Origin: Smittium mucronatum
Taxonomy: Eukaryota; Kickxellomycota; Harpellomycetes; Harpellales; Legeriomycetaceae
NCBI GenBank assembly: GCA_001953115.1
Contig: LSSL01000030.1
Location: 1 to 14,855, forward strand
Direction: 5' to 3'
DNA length: 14,855 bases
The notes beneath the pieces were generated by a model that ran no database searches, was not told where the DNA came from, and saw only the letters and a program-made list of their open reading frames with translations. Each line of letters starts with the position of its first letter. Positions within the stretch are counted from its first letter, which is position 1. Below, one piece after another: positions 1-10,629 of this stretch. Both the position numbers and the translations under genes were made by a program.

Positions 1-1500
1 TTTTTTTTATCTTTTTAGAAATTATGTGAAGTCATTCAAAACTTTTAGGATATATAAATGAACAGAAAAAAATAATTTAATTCAATAATTTGAAATGTGT
101 CTAAATAATATTTAGATAGAAAAATTCAAATGCGAAGATAAAGTTTAAAATAAAAGTAAAGATAAAAGGATTGTTACCTACGACTATTTTGGTTGGAATA
201 TCGGGTCGGATTTAATATTTCTCTATAATGCTAGTAACCTTTTTGAATTAAAAATGATTAAACTGTATCAGCCCGGGATATTTACCAACACTATCTCCTA
301 TGTATTTTTTTTGATAACTCTTTTAAATTTATTAAATGCAAAGCTTATTAAGATTAACAGTTTATATTTTTTAAAAAATGCGCTTAATTTTTTCGTTTAA
401 TAAAGATATGTATCCCTTTTGCAAAACTTAGAGCTGCAAGAAGAATTTTAATTTACATAAGCTCAGTTTGATATTCTTTACAAGAGTCTTTAAAGTAGAA
501 TTAGACCTGGAATATTTTTTTAAAAAAAATACTTCGAATATTAGTTACTATGCATAATACGAAAGGGAGAAATAAAAAAATTAGTTGAAAATTAAAATAT
601 TCTAATTTATCTCGATTTTTATTTGATAAAATAAAAATGAATTAAGTCCACAATATCCTACGGTTTTTTTTGGCTCAAATACACGTAGGATAGAAATAAC
701 CACTAAAATATCAACCCCAATCAAAGATAAAATCCACGATTCAAGGATAAAATACACTTAAGCATCACTTCCACAAAAAATATATAAACCCATCAATAAT
801 AAAGATATTTTCCAATTTGAACAAATTTTATATTCCAATTCAAAAATCAAAATTTTCTTGATTTGGCTAATGTACTAATTCAAAATTGGTAAATTGGTCT
901 AAATTAAATATATCTGTCCCATAAAGAAGGATTTTGCAGCAATTAAACCTAATTTTACAGAATTTTATTGGATTAGCTTATATAAACAGGATTACACCAT
1001 TAAATCATTAAATCATTAAAAATAATAAATAGATTATATAGAATTAATAAATGATAAAAATCTTCACGATTAATAACACTAATTAATTTTATTTCACACA
1101 TCTACATCAATCCATTTATAATAATTTTTATAATATTAAAATCTATATTAATGAATAATTTAAATATGAAAATAGTGTTGGTGCAATTATTGAATAAAAG
1201 TGCATGAATTTAAATGATTTTTTATTTTATAGTTAAAAGAAATATTTAAACAGGTATTTTCATAATTAAAAATAGTTATTTTATTCAAAAAATTAGTATA
1301 AAAATTTATTTGATTGTATTTTTAAGTGAAAATTATTTGTATTTTCTGTCAAAAATAGAATTAAATGACTAATATAATGATATATACCTCTTGGAATTTA
1401 ATAAACGCAATTATTTTTATATTTGTTGAATTTTGTGCTTTTTTCATTTGTTTTATCAGAGCTATAGTAATTATTTCTCTTTGCCAATATCGATTAAAAA
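1..1500. other. A+T-rich stretch without a supported gene
   Basis: No frame carries a recognisable product. Base composition rises slightly around 170-301, where the minus strand gives a fragmentary coding-like reading (IGDSVGKYPGLIQF, then a stop, then KKVTSIIEKY, a stop, and RPDIPTKIVVGN). I do not recognise it. The rest is A/T-rich filler with short repeats, including an 8-bp tandem near 998. Confidence 0.5.
998..1021. repeat. 8-bp tandem repeat, three copies
   Basis: The unit cattaaat occurs twice exactly and a third time with one change at its last base. It is a short microsatellite-like array in A/T-rich DNA with no evident function. Confidence 0.7.
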
Positions 1501-1507
1501 GTGGTAA

Positions 1508-2805
1508 TATGATTTCATTTTTTTAAAATAAAATAAAAAACTCTTTACGTGAACAATAAGCACCTTTAAAATGTCTTATAAAATATTTTTAGCATATACA
1601 GGTATAACTTCCAAAATTATATTATACTATCGTGTTTATTAAAAAAAATTCCTCTTAGTTTAAAGAAAATCGAGAAATAAGATAATTCGCTGAAAAAAGA
1701 AAATTCCAGAAAGTTATGATATCTGTTTTTTTTTATAATTGGTATATCTTCTTACAAAATATTTTGAACTTTTGGTGAATAGAAACTTTAATAAGCATCT
1801 ATTATATTCTTTAAAATCTCTAAAAGCATCAATATTTCTTATACAGAATGTCATGAAAAATTTTTTTCACGGTTTTATTAAACCTTTCCGAAGATTTTTC
1901 GTTAGAGGGACCAAAAATACTATATCATTAATAAAAATTTCAGTTTTTTTTTTCGAAATTGAATTTATATATTATCTCATTTTTTTCCGCTACAATTCCA
2001 AAATTATTCCATTTGGAAGCGAGAAATTTTGCTGGAGAATCAAATATATCCCTTTTAGCATTCAGCTGTATATTTTATATATCATGAATGTGTATTTTTA
2101 AAAACCTTTTTTTTTTTAATAATGGAACCAGAAATTAGTTCATTTGATTTTTGGAGAGAAAATTTTCAAAGGTTTTGTTATTTGTTGTACAGAATCAGCA
2201 ACTATATTATCAAAAGCTAAATATAAATCCATTTCTTTCGATTCATCCAAAGTTGTTTTTATAATTCGGCTATAATATCCTATACTTTCTTTTCTTATTA
2301 TAACTATGATTATTTTTATTAAATATTTATTTTTACATGCAATTCCGCTATTATTACTGTTCATTAACCTTTAATTTTCTATAAGGTTGGATTTAAATGA
2401 AAATCATTAGATTTTAAAATTTATGTGAGCATTTTATCGGAATTTAATTTTTCTTTGATATCGTCCGTAATAGTTAAATAATTAAAAACATATTCACTGG
2501 AACAGTTTTCTAATATTTTCATTTTTTAGCAATTTTTTTTCAAACATATTTGTTGATTTTTTTTTCTTTTTAATTGATTTATGACTGTATTTTCCTCTTG
2601 AGAATTTTTTTTTTTTGAAACCAATGATATTTTACATGTTTCAAACTTTTTTTAAATTTGATACGGGCTAAGTAAATCCTTAGTATACTCTATAAATTTT
2701 TTTATTCAAGTGAAATTGGTCATTATCTTCACTTAATTTAAAATTATAGTCATATTAATAATATTTAGAGTAGTTTTCATAATATTCTTCAATTCTATCT
2801 TTACC
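1508..2805 (-). pseudogene. MULE-type transposase pseudogene (copy A)
   Basis: This is a decayed Mutator-like (MULE) transposase, the enzyme that cuts and pastes its own element. Reading down the minus strand across breaks, the family landmarks appear in order. They are an N-terminal region ending in IYRVY, the degenerate counterpart of a zinc-binding YYRC (about 2796-2683); a linker helix ITDDIKEKLNSDK (2471-2433); the core with IVADSVQQIT and PKIK (2364-2140); a stop, then TNFWFHY (2137-2119), matching the CWFHVKKN motif; HDI-NIQL and PAKFLASKWN (2098-2000); GPSNEKSSERFNKTVKK (1912-1862), matching PSTNNALESFNKxIK; and a possible SWIM-like remnant (1566-1508). At least eight stops and several frameshifts interrupt it. 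The linker-to-core spacing is about 25 codons, shorter than I expect for the family, so an internal deletion is likely. The gene is not functional. The outer ends are approximate. Confidence 0.78.
2105..2364 (-). other. Catalytic-core remnant of MULE copy A
   Basis: The longest open piece of copy A encodes about 74 residues. It contains IIKTTLDESKEMDLYLAF followed by NIVADSVQQITK. The D in VADS aligns with the second catalytic aspartate of MULE transposases (the DSA-x-AI motif). In the same frame, directly after a TGA, comes TNFWFHY, the counterpart of CWFH. The first catalytic aspartate would lie upstream in sequence too eroded to read. Confidence 0.75.
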
Positions 2806-2830
2806 CTATCAAGCGAAAAATTTTAAATTT

Positions 2831-4558
2831 CTACATTAATAAATTATTTTTTTTTACTTTATCCAAAATTCAGGTTTTTTGATCCTCATTCTTTGTTTAA
2901 TACTTTTATAATTGCTGTGGGTAGATTTACCTATTTATTTCTGGAATTAAAAATCTTTCGGAAAAGATTTAGGGCAAAAATCAAAAATCAAATATTAATT
3001 AATTAATTTTTTAATTTATTTACACCACGTAAAAAAGAAAATTTATATATGCATATATTCTGAATTATTTACTTTGCATAGCTTTTTTTATAATGGATTT
3101 TCAAACATAAACTAAACAATAATTTGGTTCATCCTATATTTATGTGTTATTATACACCTAATTTTTTTTAAAACACGTTCTAAACAAATATTTCCAATAA
3201 TTTTTAATCTTTTCTAAATTTATTTTACCACTTGGTTTTATTTCGGTCCAAAAATATATAATTAACCCCCTTATTTAAGTCAATTAAGTCTCAATTATGA
3301 AATATTGAGGATGTTAAAATATTTTTGGGTGAATTTTAAGCAAATTGGGAGAGATATGTTCTTTTTGTAGTAAAATCAAGGATTTATTGATTTGATAGGG
3401 ATATTTTTAGAAGAAGTTGATATTTAATCATAATTTTTGTTTAACTAGATGTATCAGTTTATTAATTATAAATAGACGTATAAAAATTGACTTTGTATAT
3501 ATTTAGGTAAATTATTTCAAGTAATTATGTGGATTGGTAGTTTTTATATTAATATTTTTTTAAAAAAAAAATTATAGAAACTGCACAAATTTAAAATTAC
3601 ACTTATACTATACATTTGCTTTTTTTTACAAAAAAATATTCTATAATTACCCATGTAAAAATATTACTTATTATTTAATGCTATACAATTGCAATTAATG
3701 TAATTCTGTTTGAGATTATTGATAGAGGAATGGAGAATCTCAAAAAATTATTTCTAAACAAATGGTTTGCAGATTATTTTATTGATTAAAAGATAAATGA
3801 AAAGATATTTTTATATGGTTAAAAGTATTTTAAAAAAAATTGTGACAGTAGAAAAAATTAAGCAACTAAAAAAAATATGCACTCACACACAAATTTTCTT
3901 TTTTGACACATATAGACTTTTAAATATTACGTATTATAAACAAAATATATTATATCTTTTAATTTTGCGACCATTTTTATGCAAAGTTCGATGAGATTAA
4001 GTAGTTTAAAAATATAAAAATGACTAATATTTTATCGAAAAAATTGAGGCCTTTATTTGAAATAAATTATAAATATCGGCTACTATTCCAAATGAAAAAA
4101 ATAAAAATAAAAAATAAAATCTTATAATTATAGGTTATATTTTTATACAGTCAATGCAAATTTTAAATTGAACCCCGATGAATTAAAAGCTATAAATCAA
4201 AAATTCAAGTTTATTTAAAAAACCAACCCTATTTTTAAATAAAAGATAATTTTTTAATTTAGTTCGTTTGATAAAAAATGGGAAAAAATTCCCAGTTTTA
4301 ATTTCCAGCAACTTTATTTCCAATTAATAGAACTTTGTTTTATTTTTTACTTCATTATAAGCTCCACTTGCGAAAAAATAGCATTTAACACTTTTTTTGG
4401 GTATATATATAAAGATGAAATTTAAAGATTTTTTTTTAAATTTACGATGAAATAATCCGAATGTCAGAACAACGAATTAATAAATATATTCAAATTTTCT
4501 GAAAATTCAAAAAAAAATAAAATAAGCTCTAAATATTTCTAAATAAAACAGGAATACC
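2831..4558. other. A+T-rich stretch without a supported gene
   Basis: I see no product I can name on either strand. The plus strand has a short frame at 3797-3994 (65 codons) and a broken stretch near 3311-3425, but neither shows family motifs, and frames of this length are expected by chance at this base composition. A small perfect inverted repeat lies at 4279-4294. Confidence 0.5.
4279..4294. repeat. Short perfect inverted repeat
   Basis: The arms tgggaa and ttccca are separated by four A residues. It is too short to call a terminator and has no gene beside it. Confidence 0.5.
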
Positions 4559-4867
4559 ATGGGTGAGACTTACTCAAAAAAAATTTTTTCAAAAAGCAGA
4601 AAAAAGGAATTATACCATTATATCATCCCTTTGGCAAAAAGGTCTTTTTTATGCATAAATTTAGGGAAATTTTTTTTCTTCAATAATATATATGAATTAA
4701 AATTAATAGAATTAATCTATTTAAAAACTAGTTATTTAATTTATATCCCTTTGCTATATAATTTCCCTGATAATATGCAAAGTTATAAAATAAGAAAGCT
4801 GAAATTATCTAGGAATGACACATTAATATTTTATCTTTATATTTCAAAAAATATTCTTAATCTCTAA
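4559..4867 (+). CDS. Unrecognised open frame, 102 codons, doubtful
   Basis: An ATG-started frame of 102 codons ends in TAA. The product is lysine-, isoleucine- and leucine-rich, starts MGETYSKKIFSKSRKKELYH, and has a mildly hydrophobic middle (YLKTSYLIYIPLLYNF). It shows no signal peptide, domain or motif that I recognise. At this base composition a frame of this length somewhere in the window is only mildly surprising (my rough estimate is about 0.15 expected by chance). It is followed by a second long open frame at 5164-5432 in the same orientation, so together they could be debris of one plus-strand gene. It could equally be random. Confidence 0.2.
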   Translation: MGETYSKKIFSKSRKKELYHYIIPLAKRSFLCINLGKFFFFNNIYELKLIELIYLKTSYLIYIPLLYNFPDNMQSYKIRKLKLSRNDTLIFYLYISKNILNL

Positions 4868-5163
4868 CAATAGTATAAAGCTAAGGAATCCGGAAAGCCT
4901 CTGCTCAAAAAAAAAATTGCATAAAAATTGAAGAATACTTTTTTAATTGTGGTAAATAAAAAAAGAGTAAGAATAAGATATATGTATTTTAAATAGTTTC
5001 CTAGCTCAGATCTGGTAAAAGAAATGCCATTGTAGGAGGCCCAAAAGTTTTGTATTAACTGAAAATCCAAAAGTGTTTTTCTCTTTAAAACACAAAAATT
5101 ACTGGATAAAACTTGAGTATACATATCTTCCGGAAAGAATCGTAATATTTACTAGTCCCCTAA

Positions 5164-5432
5164 ACTATTAATCGATTAGTTTTTAATTTTTTTCTAGACA
5201 GGTTCAATATTTTAAACCCCTTTTTACAAAATTATCCTCAAGATAATGCACCCAAAAAAATAATTATCTGTTCAATTATTTCTATCCTTGAATTTTTGGG
5301 TATCAATGATATAAACCTGAAAAAAAATAACGGTCAAAAATTTAGGCTTAAGAATGAATGGCCAAAAAAATGCAAAAATATTTCTGTTATTATCGTATGT
5401 GAAAATTATTATGGTCTTCTAAATAAATTATA
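5164..5432 (+). pseudogene. Unrecognised open frame without a start codon
   Basis: This frame stays open for 89 codons between stops and has no ATG. It reads with a plausible protein composition: ILNPFLQNYPQDNAPKK, then SILEFLGINDINLKKN, then RLKNEWPKKCKNISVI. No family is recognised. The mix of P, N, Q, D, W and C is less monotonous than most chance frames in the window, which is why it is listed. A fragment of a dead gene and a chance frame are both possible. Confidence 0.18.
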
Positions 5433-6480
5433 GAGCAAACTAAGGAAAAAATAAAAACTTCATTATATTTTTGTGAATTTGATTAATTTTCGTAATAGTA
5501 AAAAACCAATTATAAATTTCGGTACCTAAATTTTATTTATACAAATAAATTTTATCAACTTTACTTTTTAAAAATAATGAAATATTTGTAAAACATCAAT
5601 GAGTTCGAGATTTATTTAGCTTAAATATACATTTAGGATTAAATTTTGATTTTTTTTTTGCATTAATCAGTGAAAATCAAATTAATTTCTAGTAATAAGG
5701 AATTTAAACAAAGGATGACTCCAAATGAGAAATTATGTATTTAAATTTTTTTTCTTCGATTATTAATTAGAATTTGGTAATTTTGAGTTGATTTTCATCA
5801 ATTAGAAATGAGTCAATATCGAACTATTTAAATTTTAAAAGTTGTGAAAAAAGATTTTTTAAAGCATAAAATCATGTATTGTAATTTAGAAAGTTTTTAT
5901 AAATTTGATATAAATTTGGCCCTCGATTTAAATCTATTATAATTTTATATAAATCTTAAAATTGGTGAATATGAAATATTTCTAATTAATAAATTAGTTC
6001 AAAAAATATTAAATTTAAAATTTTCATTGAGTGTATAAAATTATAGCCCGAGATCGTATTTTTAAATTTTTTTTTAAAAAATCGCTTTTGTTGTTTCATT
6101 TGGTATTTACCGATATTATTCATTTATTTTAAAAAAAGGTCTTAATTTTGTTGGTAGCCTAATGAGGAAAAAGTATTTAATAAAAAAATCCCGAAATTGA
6201 TATAATGTGGCATAATAAAAAGCTTTTAGATTATATAAACTTTTAAATTGATGATTTAAAAAATTTTCTCTTAAGGGATATACTTACAGTAGCTAAAAAA
6301 GGTAAATTAACAAATCCTTAATATATGTTTTATACCTATCAAAGGAATAATAATAATCGGTAATTAAGCCTTTAATATTAATGATAATACTTTATATATT
6401 TCTTATATATTTTTATAATCAACTATATGTAATATTTGTAATGACGAAAAAATTTATATGTATGTATTCATGAATATATA
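5433..6480. other. A+T-rich stretch without a supported gene
   Basis: No frame on either strand gives a recognisable product. Short open pieces occur (for example on the plus strand near 5870-6030), but they are low-complexity N/K/I/F/Y/L translations. Confidence 0.5.
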
Positions 6481-6483
6481 TTT

Positions 6484-6497
6484 TGTGTGTGTGTGTG
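6484..6497. repeat. (TG)7 dinucleotide microsatellite
   Basis: Seven uninterrupted TG units, followed by further TGTA-like alternating sequence. It is a simple eukaryote-style microsatellite. Confidence 0.85.
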
Positions 6498-6524
6498 TTT
6501 GCGAATATGTATACTTATACGTGT

Positions 6525-6558
6525 ATTTTTATCTGTATTTGCATTTTTATCTGTATTT
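6525..6558. repeat. 16-bp direct repeat, two copies
   Basis: The 16-mer atttttatctgtattt occurs at 6525-6540 and again at 6543-6558, separated by two bases (18-bp period). Together with the adjacent TG tract it forms a small simple-repeat patch just beyond the C-terminal end of MULE copy B. Confidence 0.8.
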
Positions 6559-6699
6559 ATTTTTAAATAGATAAATAAAATTAATATATATGTCTTTTTT
6601 CATATTTATTTTTATTTTAATAAAAGATAATATAATCAACGAATTATCTCTCAAAAATAAAAATTTCGAAATTTTCTTTTGCTTTCTTCAGTTTGGTTT

Positions 6700-8075
6700 G
6701 TGATTCAATATATTCATGTTAACAAATTTAAAAAAATTTCTTTTTTAGATGTTGAAAAACATGTATACAATATTTTTTTTGCTTTATATGGTTTACTTAA
6801 TTGAGGAGTAGACCCTCCAATGACAAATTTTTTTCTTAGTGCATTATCTTAAAGAATTTCCCTAAATTTTATTATCTTTCTCTATGAATTTTAAGATTTT
6901 TTAAATATTTGTCGATTTATCTACTTATGAAATCCATATAAAGAACCTTCTCGAAGCGTATGATTTAAATAAGCCCACTATAATCTCCAACTTGGTTACA
7001 GAATATTTCCGAATCAGATCGAATAAAGTTATTTTCGGTAATACGTTTTTAAAAAAATTCTGTACTAGCGTTTTTTTTCTACATCGGTTAATATTTTGTT
7101 ACATATTTTGATGAAATCATATATATTTTGCTTTTTTCAATAAAGGTAACGATTTTTTTGTCATATTAAATATTTCTAAGGCGTTCTTTGTGTTGTTTCT
7201 AAATAAAAAAGATCATTTGTAGAATTCGAATTTTTCTGTTGCGTATTTAATAAGCTTTTTAATATTTCAGTAAAATGATTCAAATAATTTATTATTTTAA
7301 TTCTTGGATCAAATTAAAAAAATATCTTGGTTATTTTAGGCGCATCTTCCGGTGTTATGTAATTAGAATAAAATATCAAATCCAAATTTGATGAAAATCT
7401 TCTAATTCCTTCCAAAAACCAAAATTTTCTTTTGGTATCTTTGCTCTGTACTATATCTAATGCTGTTAAATAGAATTTTTTATTTAGATATGTGATAAAA
7501 ATCGCCAAAACTGGATATATAGTATCTATCAATATATATTTGTCATCTAAGTAAATTTTTTCGGATTCGCAAGAAAATTCAAAATTTTAATTGAAGTAAT
7601 GGAGATTATTACTTTGTCTATAATTTTTTTCAAAGAGGGATTTTTTAAAAAAAAAACTTGTAAAAAATGCGATTTAAAATGAGATTTAAATTTTCATAGA
7701 GGCAAATTTTTGGTTTTTCACTTCGTAGATTAGACTTTAATAAAGTCGCTTACGTCATCTATAGTCATTTTTCCATTATGAATTACTTTTTTCTTCTTTT
7801 ATTGTTTGAAATATTTCCATATATTTGTATTCGGATAAATTTAAATACACTTTTCTTTGAGTTCTTGTTGGACATTCCATATTCTTTTTATTACAATTTT
7901 GATTAATTCTAAAAAAACTTTTTTATAGTTGATTATTGGCTTTATTTTTTATGAAGAACTCATTCTCAAATGCACTATAATAAACTGAAACGATATTCTT
8001 TAAAGCTTCAACTCTTATTCTTGAAGCATAGGCAGATTTGCACCATTTATAGCAGAAATTATAGTTTGAAAATAA
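6700..8075 (-). pseudogene. MULE-type transposase pseudogene (copy B)
   Basis: This is a decayed Mutator-like transposase. In order on the minus strand: a degenerate zinc finger, CYKWCKSAYASRIRV with a downstream FENEF where HNH-type histidines would sit (about 8055-7950); the core IYLDDKYI, then YPVLAIFITYLNKKFYL, then NYITPEDAPKITK (7586-7317); a stop, then in the same frame FDPRIKIINYLNHFT (7313-7269), matching FPxxKRxxCWFHxx; LPLLKKAKYI; NQVGDYSGLI (6997-6968), resembling NNALEATNxxI; NHTLREGSLYGFHK (6965-6924), resembling EHTLRERLPLGRFLK; and a basic tail with KAKKILYTCFSTSKKE. The two core aspartates (LDD, PED) remain. Stops and frame changes rule out a product. The related module at 8371-8451 lies upstream and may be the true N-terminus. 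Confidence 0.78.
7314..7586 (-). other. Catalytic-core remnant of MULE copy B
   Basis: This is the cleanest open piece of copy B, about 90 codons. LDDKYI carries the first core aspartate (family pattern D-x-TYK), YPVLAIFITYLNKKFYL matches the following strand pair, LEGIRRF matches the helix, and PEDAPKIT carries the second aspartate. The frame extends upstream of any ATG, so it is an internal part of a longer protein and not a small gene of its own. Confidence 0.78.
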
Positions 8076-8370
8076 AATTTTAGATTCTTAATGAATCTAA
8101 AAATATGTTGCCTAGAAAGTTTTTCTTTTGAAATTTGAAAATTATTAATGATTTTCTGGTCTATTATCTTTTTTTTTCAAAAAAAACCCCTTAAAAAAAT
8201 TTATAAAGATAAGTCTCAAAATTTTTATAAATAGTTTAAATTAAAATTGATCTTTAAATCATCCTTTAATAAAAGATAATCTTAAAAAACTTTATGTAAT
8301 TATATTCATCGAATAAAAAAGTGTAAAATTTTTTGTATATAACTAAGTAGTTTCTCAGAAATTTTGTTTA

Positions 8371-8451
8371 GTAAAAATGATTTTTTGTGTATTTTAGCGA
8401 ATTTTGTGTGTTTTTTCATAATTTTATGTATAAATACTTTTAGCCTTTAAA
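8371..8451 (-). repeat. Upstream coding module shared with copy C (B copy)
   Basis: The minus strand reads KAKSIYT, stop, NYEKTHKIR, then a stop and an N/T/Q/K stretch. The matching part at 10645-10731 reads KVKSIYIQNYVSDHKIREIY. The DNA also aligns well (for example ataaatacttttaacctttt against one-base variants). Both copies sit about 300-400 bases before the zinc-finger remnant of their MULE, so this is probably an N-terminal exon or domain, or a 5' part, of the same element. Its function is unknown. Confidence 0.6.
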
Positions 8452-8684
8452 TTAGCACCTGTTTTTTTTTCTTTTTATTAATATTTTTTTTGAAAACAAA
8501 TAATCAATTAGAGTATCTTATGTATCTTGTTTATTGAAATAAATAATTTAAACTAATATTCATTGAAATTCGGGGGTTTTTATTATCAAATATTCATATT
8601 TTTTTATAAATTTTTAAACTCATTTATACTTTTATCATATACTCTTTTCCATAAAATAAATATCTTTTATCAATTATGAAAACT

Positions 8685-8716
8685 TTAATAAGTTATTTTA
8701 ATAAGTTATTTTAATG
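8685..8716. repeat. 13-bp tandem repeat, about 2.5 copies
   Basis: The unit ttaataagttatt occurs at 8685-8697 and 8698-8710, followed by a partial, diverged third unit. It lies between MULE copies B and C, near the presumed 3' side of copy C. Confidence 0.7.
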
Positions 8717-9560
8717 AGATTATTGGTTGCTTAATAATAATAAATAAATACTTCATTTAATAAAGGGTGAAATTTTTGAAATAATCTTAGTTTTTACTCC
8801 TAAGAAGATTTGGAATTAAAAAATTGAAATGTGTGATTTACAAAAGATTTTTAATCTTTGAATATTGTCAGAGACTTTTACAGTTTCTGTGCTTCAAGTG
8901 ATCAAAAAAATTAAAGACAGTTTCTTTTTTTTTCAGCATGATTTTCAGAACTTAAATCATAATTCTGTGTTTGATCAGCTCCATAAAAGAGTGATAAATA
9001 TAATTCGATTCCTGCTGTAGGTAAACATTGCTGAAAATTTCTCTCAGCTTTTTATCACAAAATATGGTGTAATTTCCTCGATCGTTGCTTCAAACTTAAT
9101 TACAGAAAACCATTAAGTCAAATAAGACAAGAATTTTTTTGTCGTATACTGGCTTTGTGAAATTAAAAATAAAATTTCTGCTTATTAAATTTAGTATATT
9201 CACGCTTATTTTAATAATTTTGTTTATTTTGTGCTATTTTTCGGTCAAGGTTTCTGATTTTTATAGTAAGATTAAATCTTTATAACTGATTTTTATACTA
9301 GAAATTAATAAATAAAAATATTTATACCATTTTGATCTTTTTTTATGAAATTATTTTCTAATTTCGTAATGGTATTATCGATTTCGCTGAACTCAGACCA
9401 TTTCATTTTTAGAATTTTTATTAAAAAAATTGTAATATTTTCAGAAGATAGAAATCTGCTGACGGCTTTCGTCAATAATAAATTTTTTATTTAATATTTC
9501 AAAAGATAAAAATATCTTTTAAATGCTTCTATAATTATATTCCCAACACTTGATCCTTTT

Positions 9561-9879
9561 TCATTTTGTATTTAACATAAACACTGCATTTTTTATTTGA
9601 CGAGCCGATTCCGATATGAAGTGTTTGGGACCATAAATTAAATCCAAAAAGGGATATAATTTTTTAATTACATTCAAAATCCAAAATTTATTATTATTAT
9701 TTATTCTGAGCTAAGGCTGTCGCATCCAAGTGGAAATTTTTATTTAAATCAGTGATAGCTAACACTAAAATAGGATATCCGATGTTAATTAACCTATATA
9801 TAGAATCAATGTGGATATTATTCCATTTGTAATAATTTTCAACAAGATAATATGCTTTTAAAAGAATTATGATCCGATA
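9561..9879 (-). other. Catalytic-core remnant of MULE copy C
   Basis: Two consecutive open pieces (9879-9697 and 9686-9561) in different frames join at an AAT repeat and together give the canonical core order: HIDSIYRLINIGYP, ITDLNKNFHLDATALA, FWILNVIKKLYPFL, GPKHFISESARQIKNA. The first piece has no ATG. This core matches the family pattern more closely than A or B and is the best piece for assigning the subfamily. Confidence 0.8.
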
Positions 9880-10248
9880 TTAATCAGTTTTAAAAATAAA
9901 AAAAGTGTAAATTTAAAAAGATCATATTAATTGACGAAATACCATTTTTTATATCCTATAAGATTTTATTAAGTGTTGCATTTCTTATACTGTATATATT
10001 TTACTAAATATTATAAATATTATATATTAATTTTGATAATGTAATTTTCAACATTCAAACTTTGATATTTGAAAGTATATCGTATATTTTATAAATATAT
10101 GATCCTGATAATTATGTTTTCAACTTTTTCAGAATATCCACTGGTCTTGTGGATTCATTTTTATACAATTCCAAAAAAACAATCTTGTAATAAAATTTCG
10201 TTCTTACATTTTTTTACGCTCGTTTGAGTTCTCATTTGTGTCGTGATA

Positions 10249-10330
10249 AATTAAAGTGAAAATGATTTAAAGTGTCGAGCCTTTAACTCGCAGCGAAAAT
10301 AGCCTTGGAAAAACTTGGGTAGTATTTTAT
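10249..10330 (-). other. Degenerate zinc-finger remnant of copy C
   Basis: YFRCELKARHFKSF resembles the YWRC...CxAR segment of the FLYWCH-type DNA-binding fingers that precede MULE cores. The second cysteine is missing, and the following histidine pair may survive in another frame as HK-stop-E. This is inferred from position and pattern. It is not strong on its own. Confidence 0.5.
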
Positions 10331-10629
10331 GGTCTGAAAATTGCATTTTTGAGTTCTTTTAAGCCTTATTATTCGTGTGATAATGAGTCCTTCCAATTCA
10401 GATGATTTAAAAACATCTCTATATTTCCAAAAAAAATTTATTTTTTAAAATTTTTTACGAATAAAATAACTCTTTGGTTTAAATTCTATAAAAGTATCAC
10501 ATCAATGATGTGGATTGAAACGCGAAAGCGCTTTAAATTTTTAATATTACACATCTTAAACACAATTAACGTAAATGAAACCGTCAAACTATAAGAACTA
10601 AACTTATTTTTTGCATGAGAACATAATAT

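Larger units (their letters stand above)
8900..10450 (-). pseudogene. MULE-type transposase pseudogene (copy C)
   Basis: This is a decayed Mutator-like transposase. The minus strand shows a zinc-finger remnant, PKFFQGYFRCELKARHF (10319-10269), then a long eroded linker. The core follows in two frames: NIHIDSIYRLINIGYPILVL with AITDLNKNFHLDATALAQ (9822-9703), then after a frameshift FWILNVIKKLYPFLDL, GPKHFISESARQIKNAV (9686-9581), a stop, and KRIKCWEY (9560-9537). Next come DESRQQISIF, stop, KYYNFFNKNSKNEMV (about 9472-9390). A weaker C-terminal stretch runs to about 8900, where LPTAGIELY may be the TNNALE-like motif. The first aspartate (HIDS) is present. The second is E (ISES where D is usual), and the WFH triad reads WEY, so catalysis would be lost even without the stops. 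Confidence 0.78.

Noticed and set aside
1739..2101. Longest open frame, 120 codons on the plus strand
   Set aside because: It starts at TTG, has a low-complexity F/I/Y/L/K translation, and lies directly antisense to the ordered C-terminal motifs of MULE copy A (HDI-NIQL, PAKFLASKWN, GPSN). It is best explained as the shadow of that former gene.
3797..3994. 65-codon plus-strand frame
   Set aside because: It is K/I/F/Y/L-rich with no motif and no partner. Frames of this length are expected by chance several times in a window of this composition. A nearby reading (LFLNKWFADYF) vaguely recalls a MULE segment but has no companions in order.
4864..5124. 86-codon minus-strand frame
   Set aside because: One part (LLDFQLIQNFWASYNG) looks protein-like, but no family motif follows and the second half is hydrophobic filler from A/T-rich DNA. 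The support is not enough to call it.
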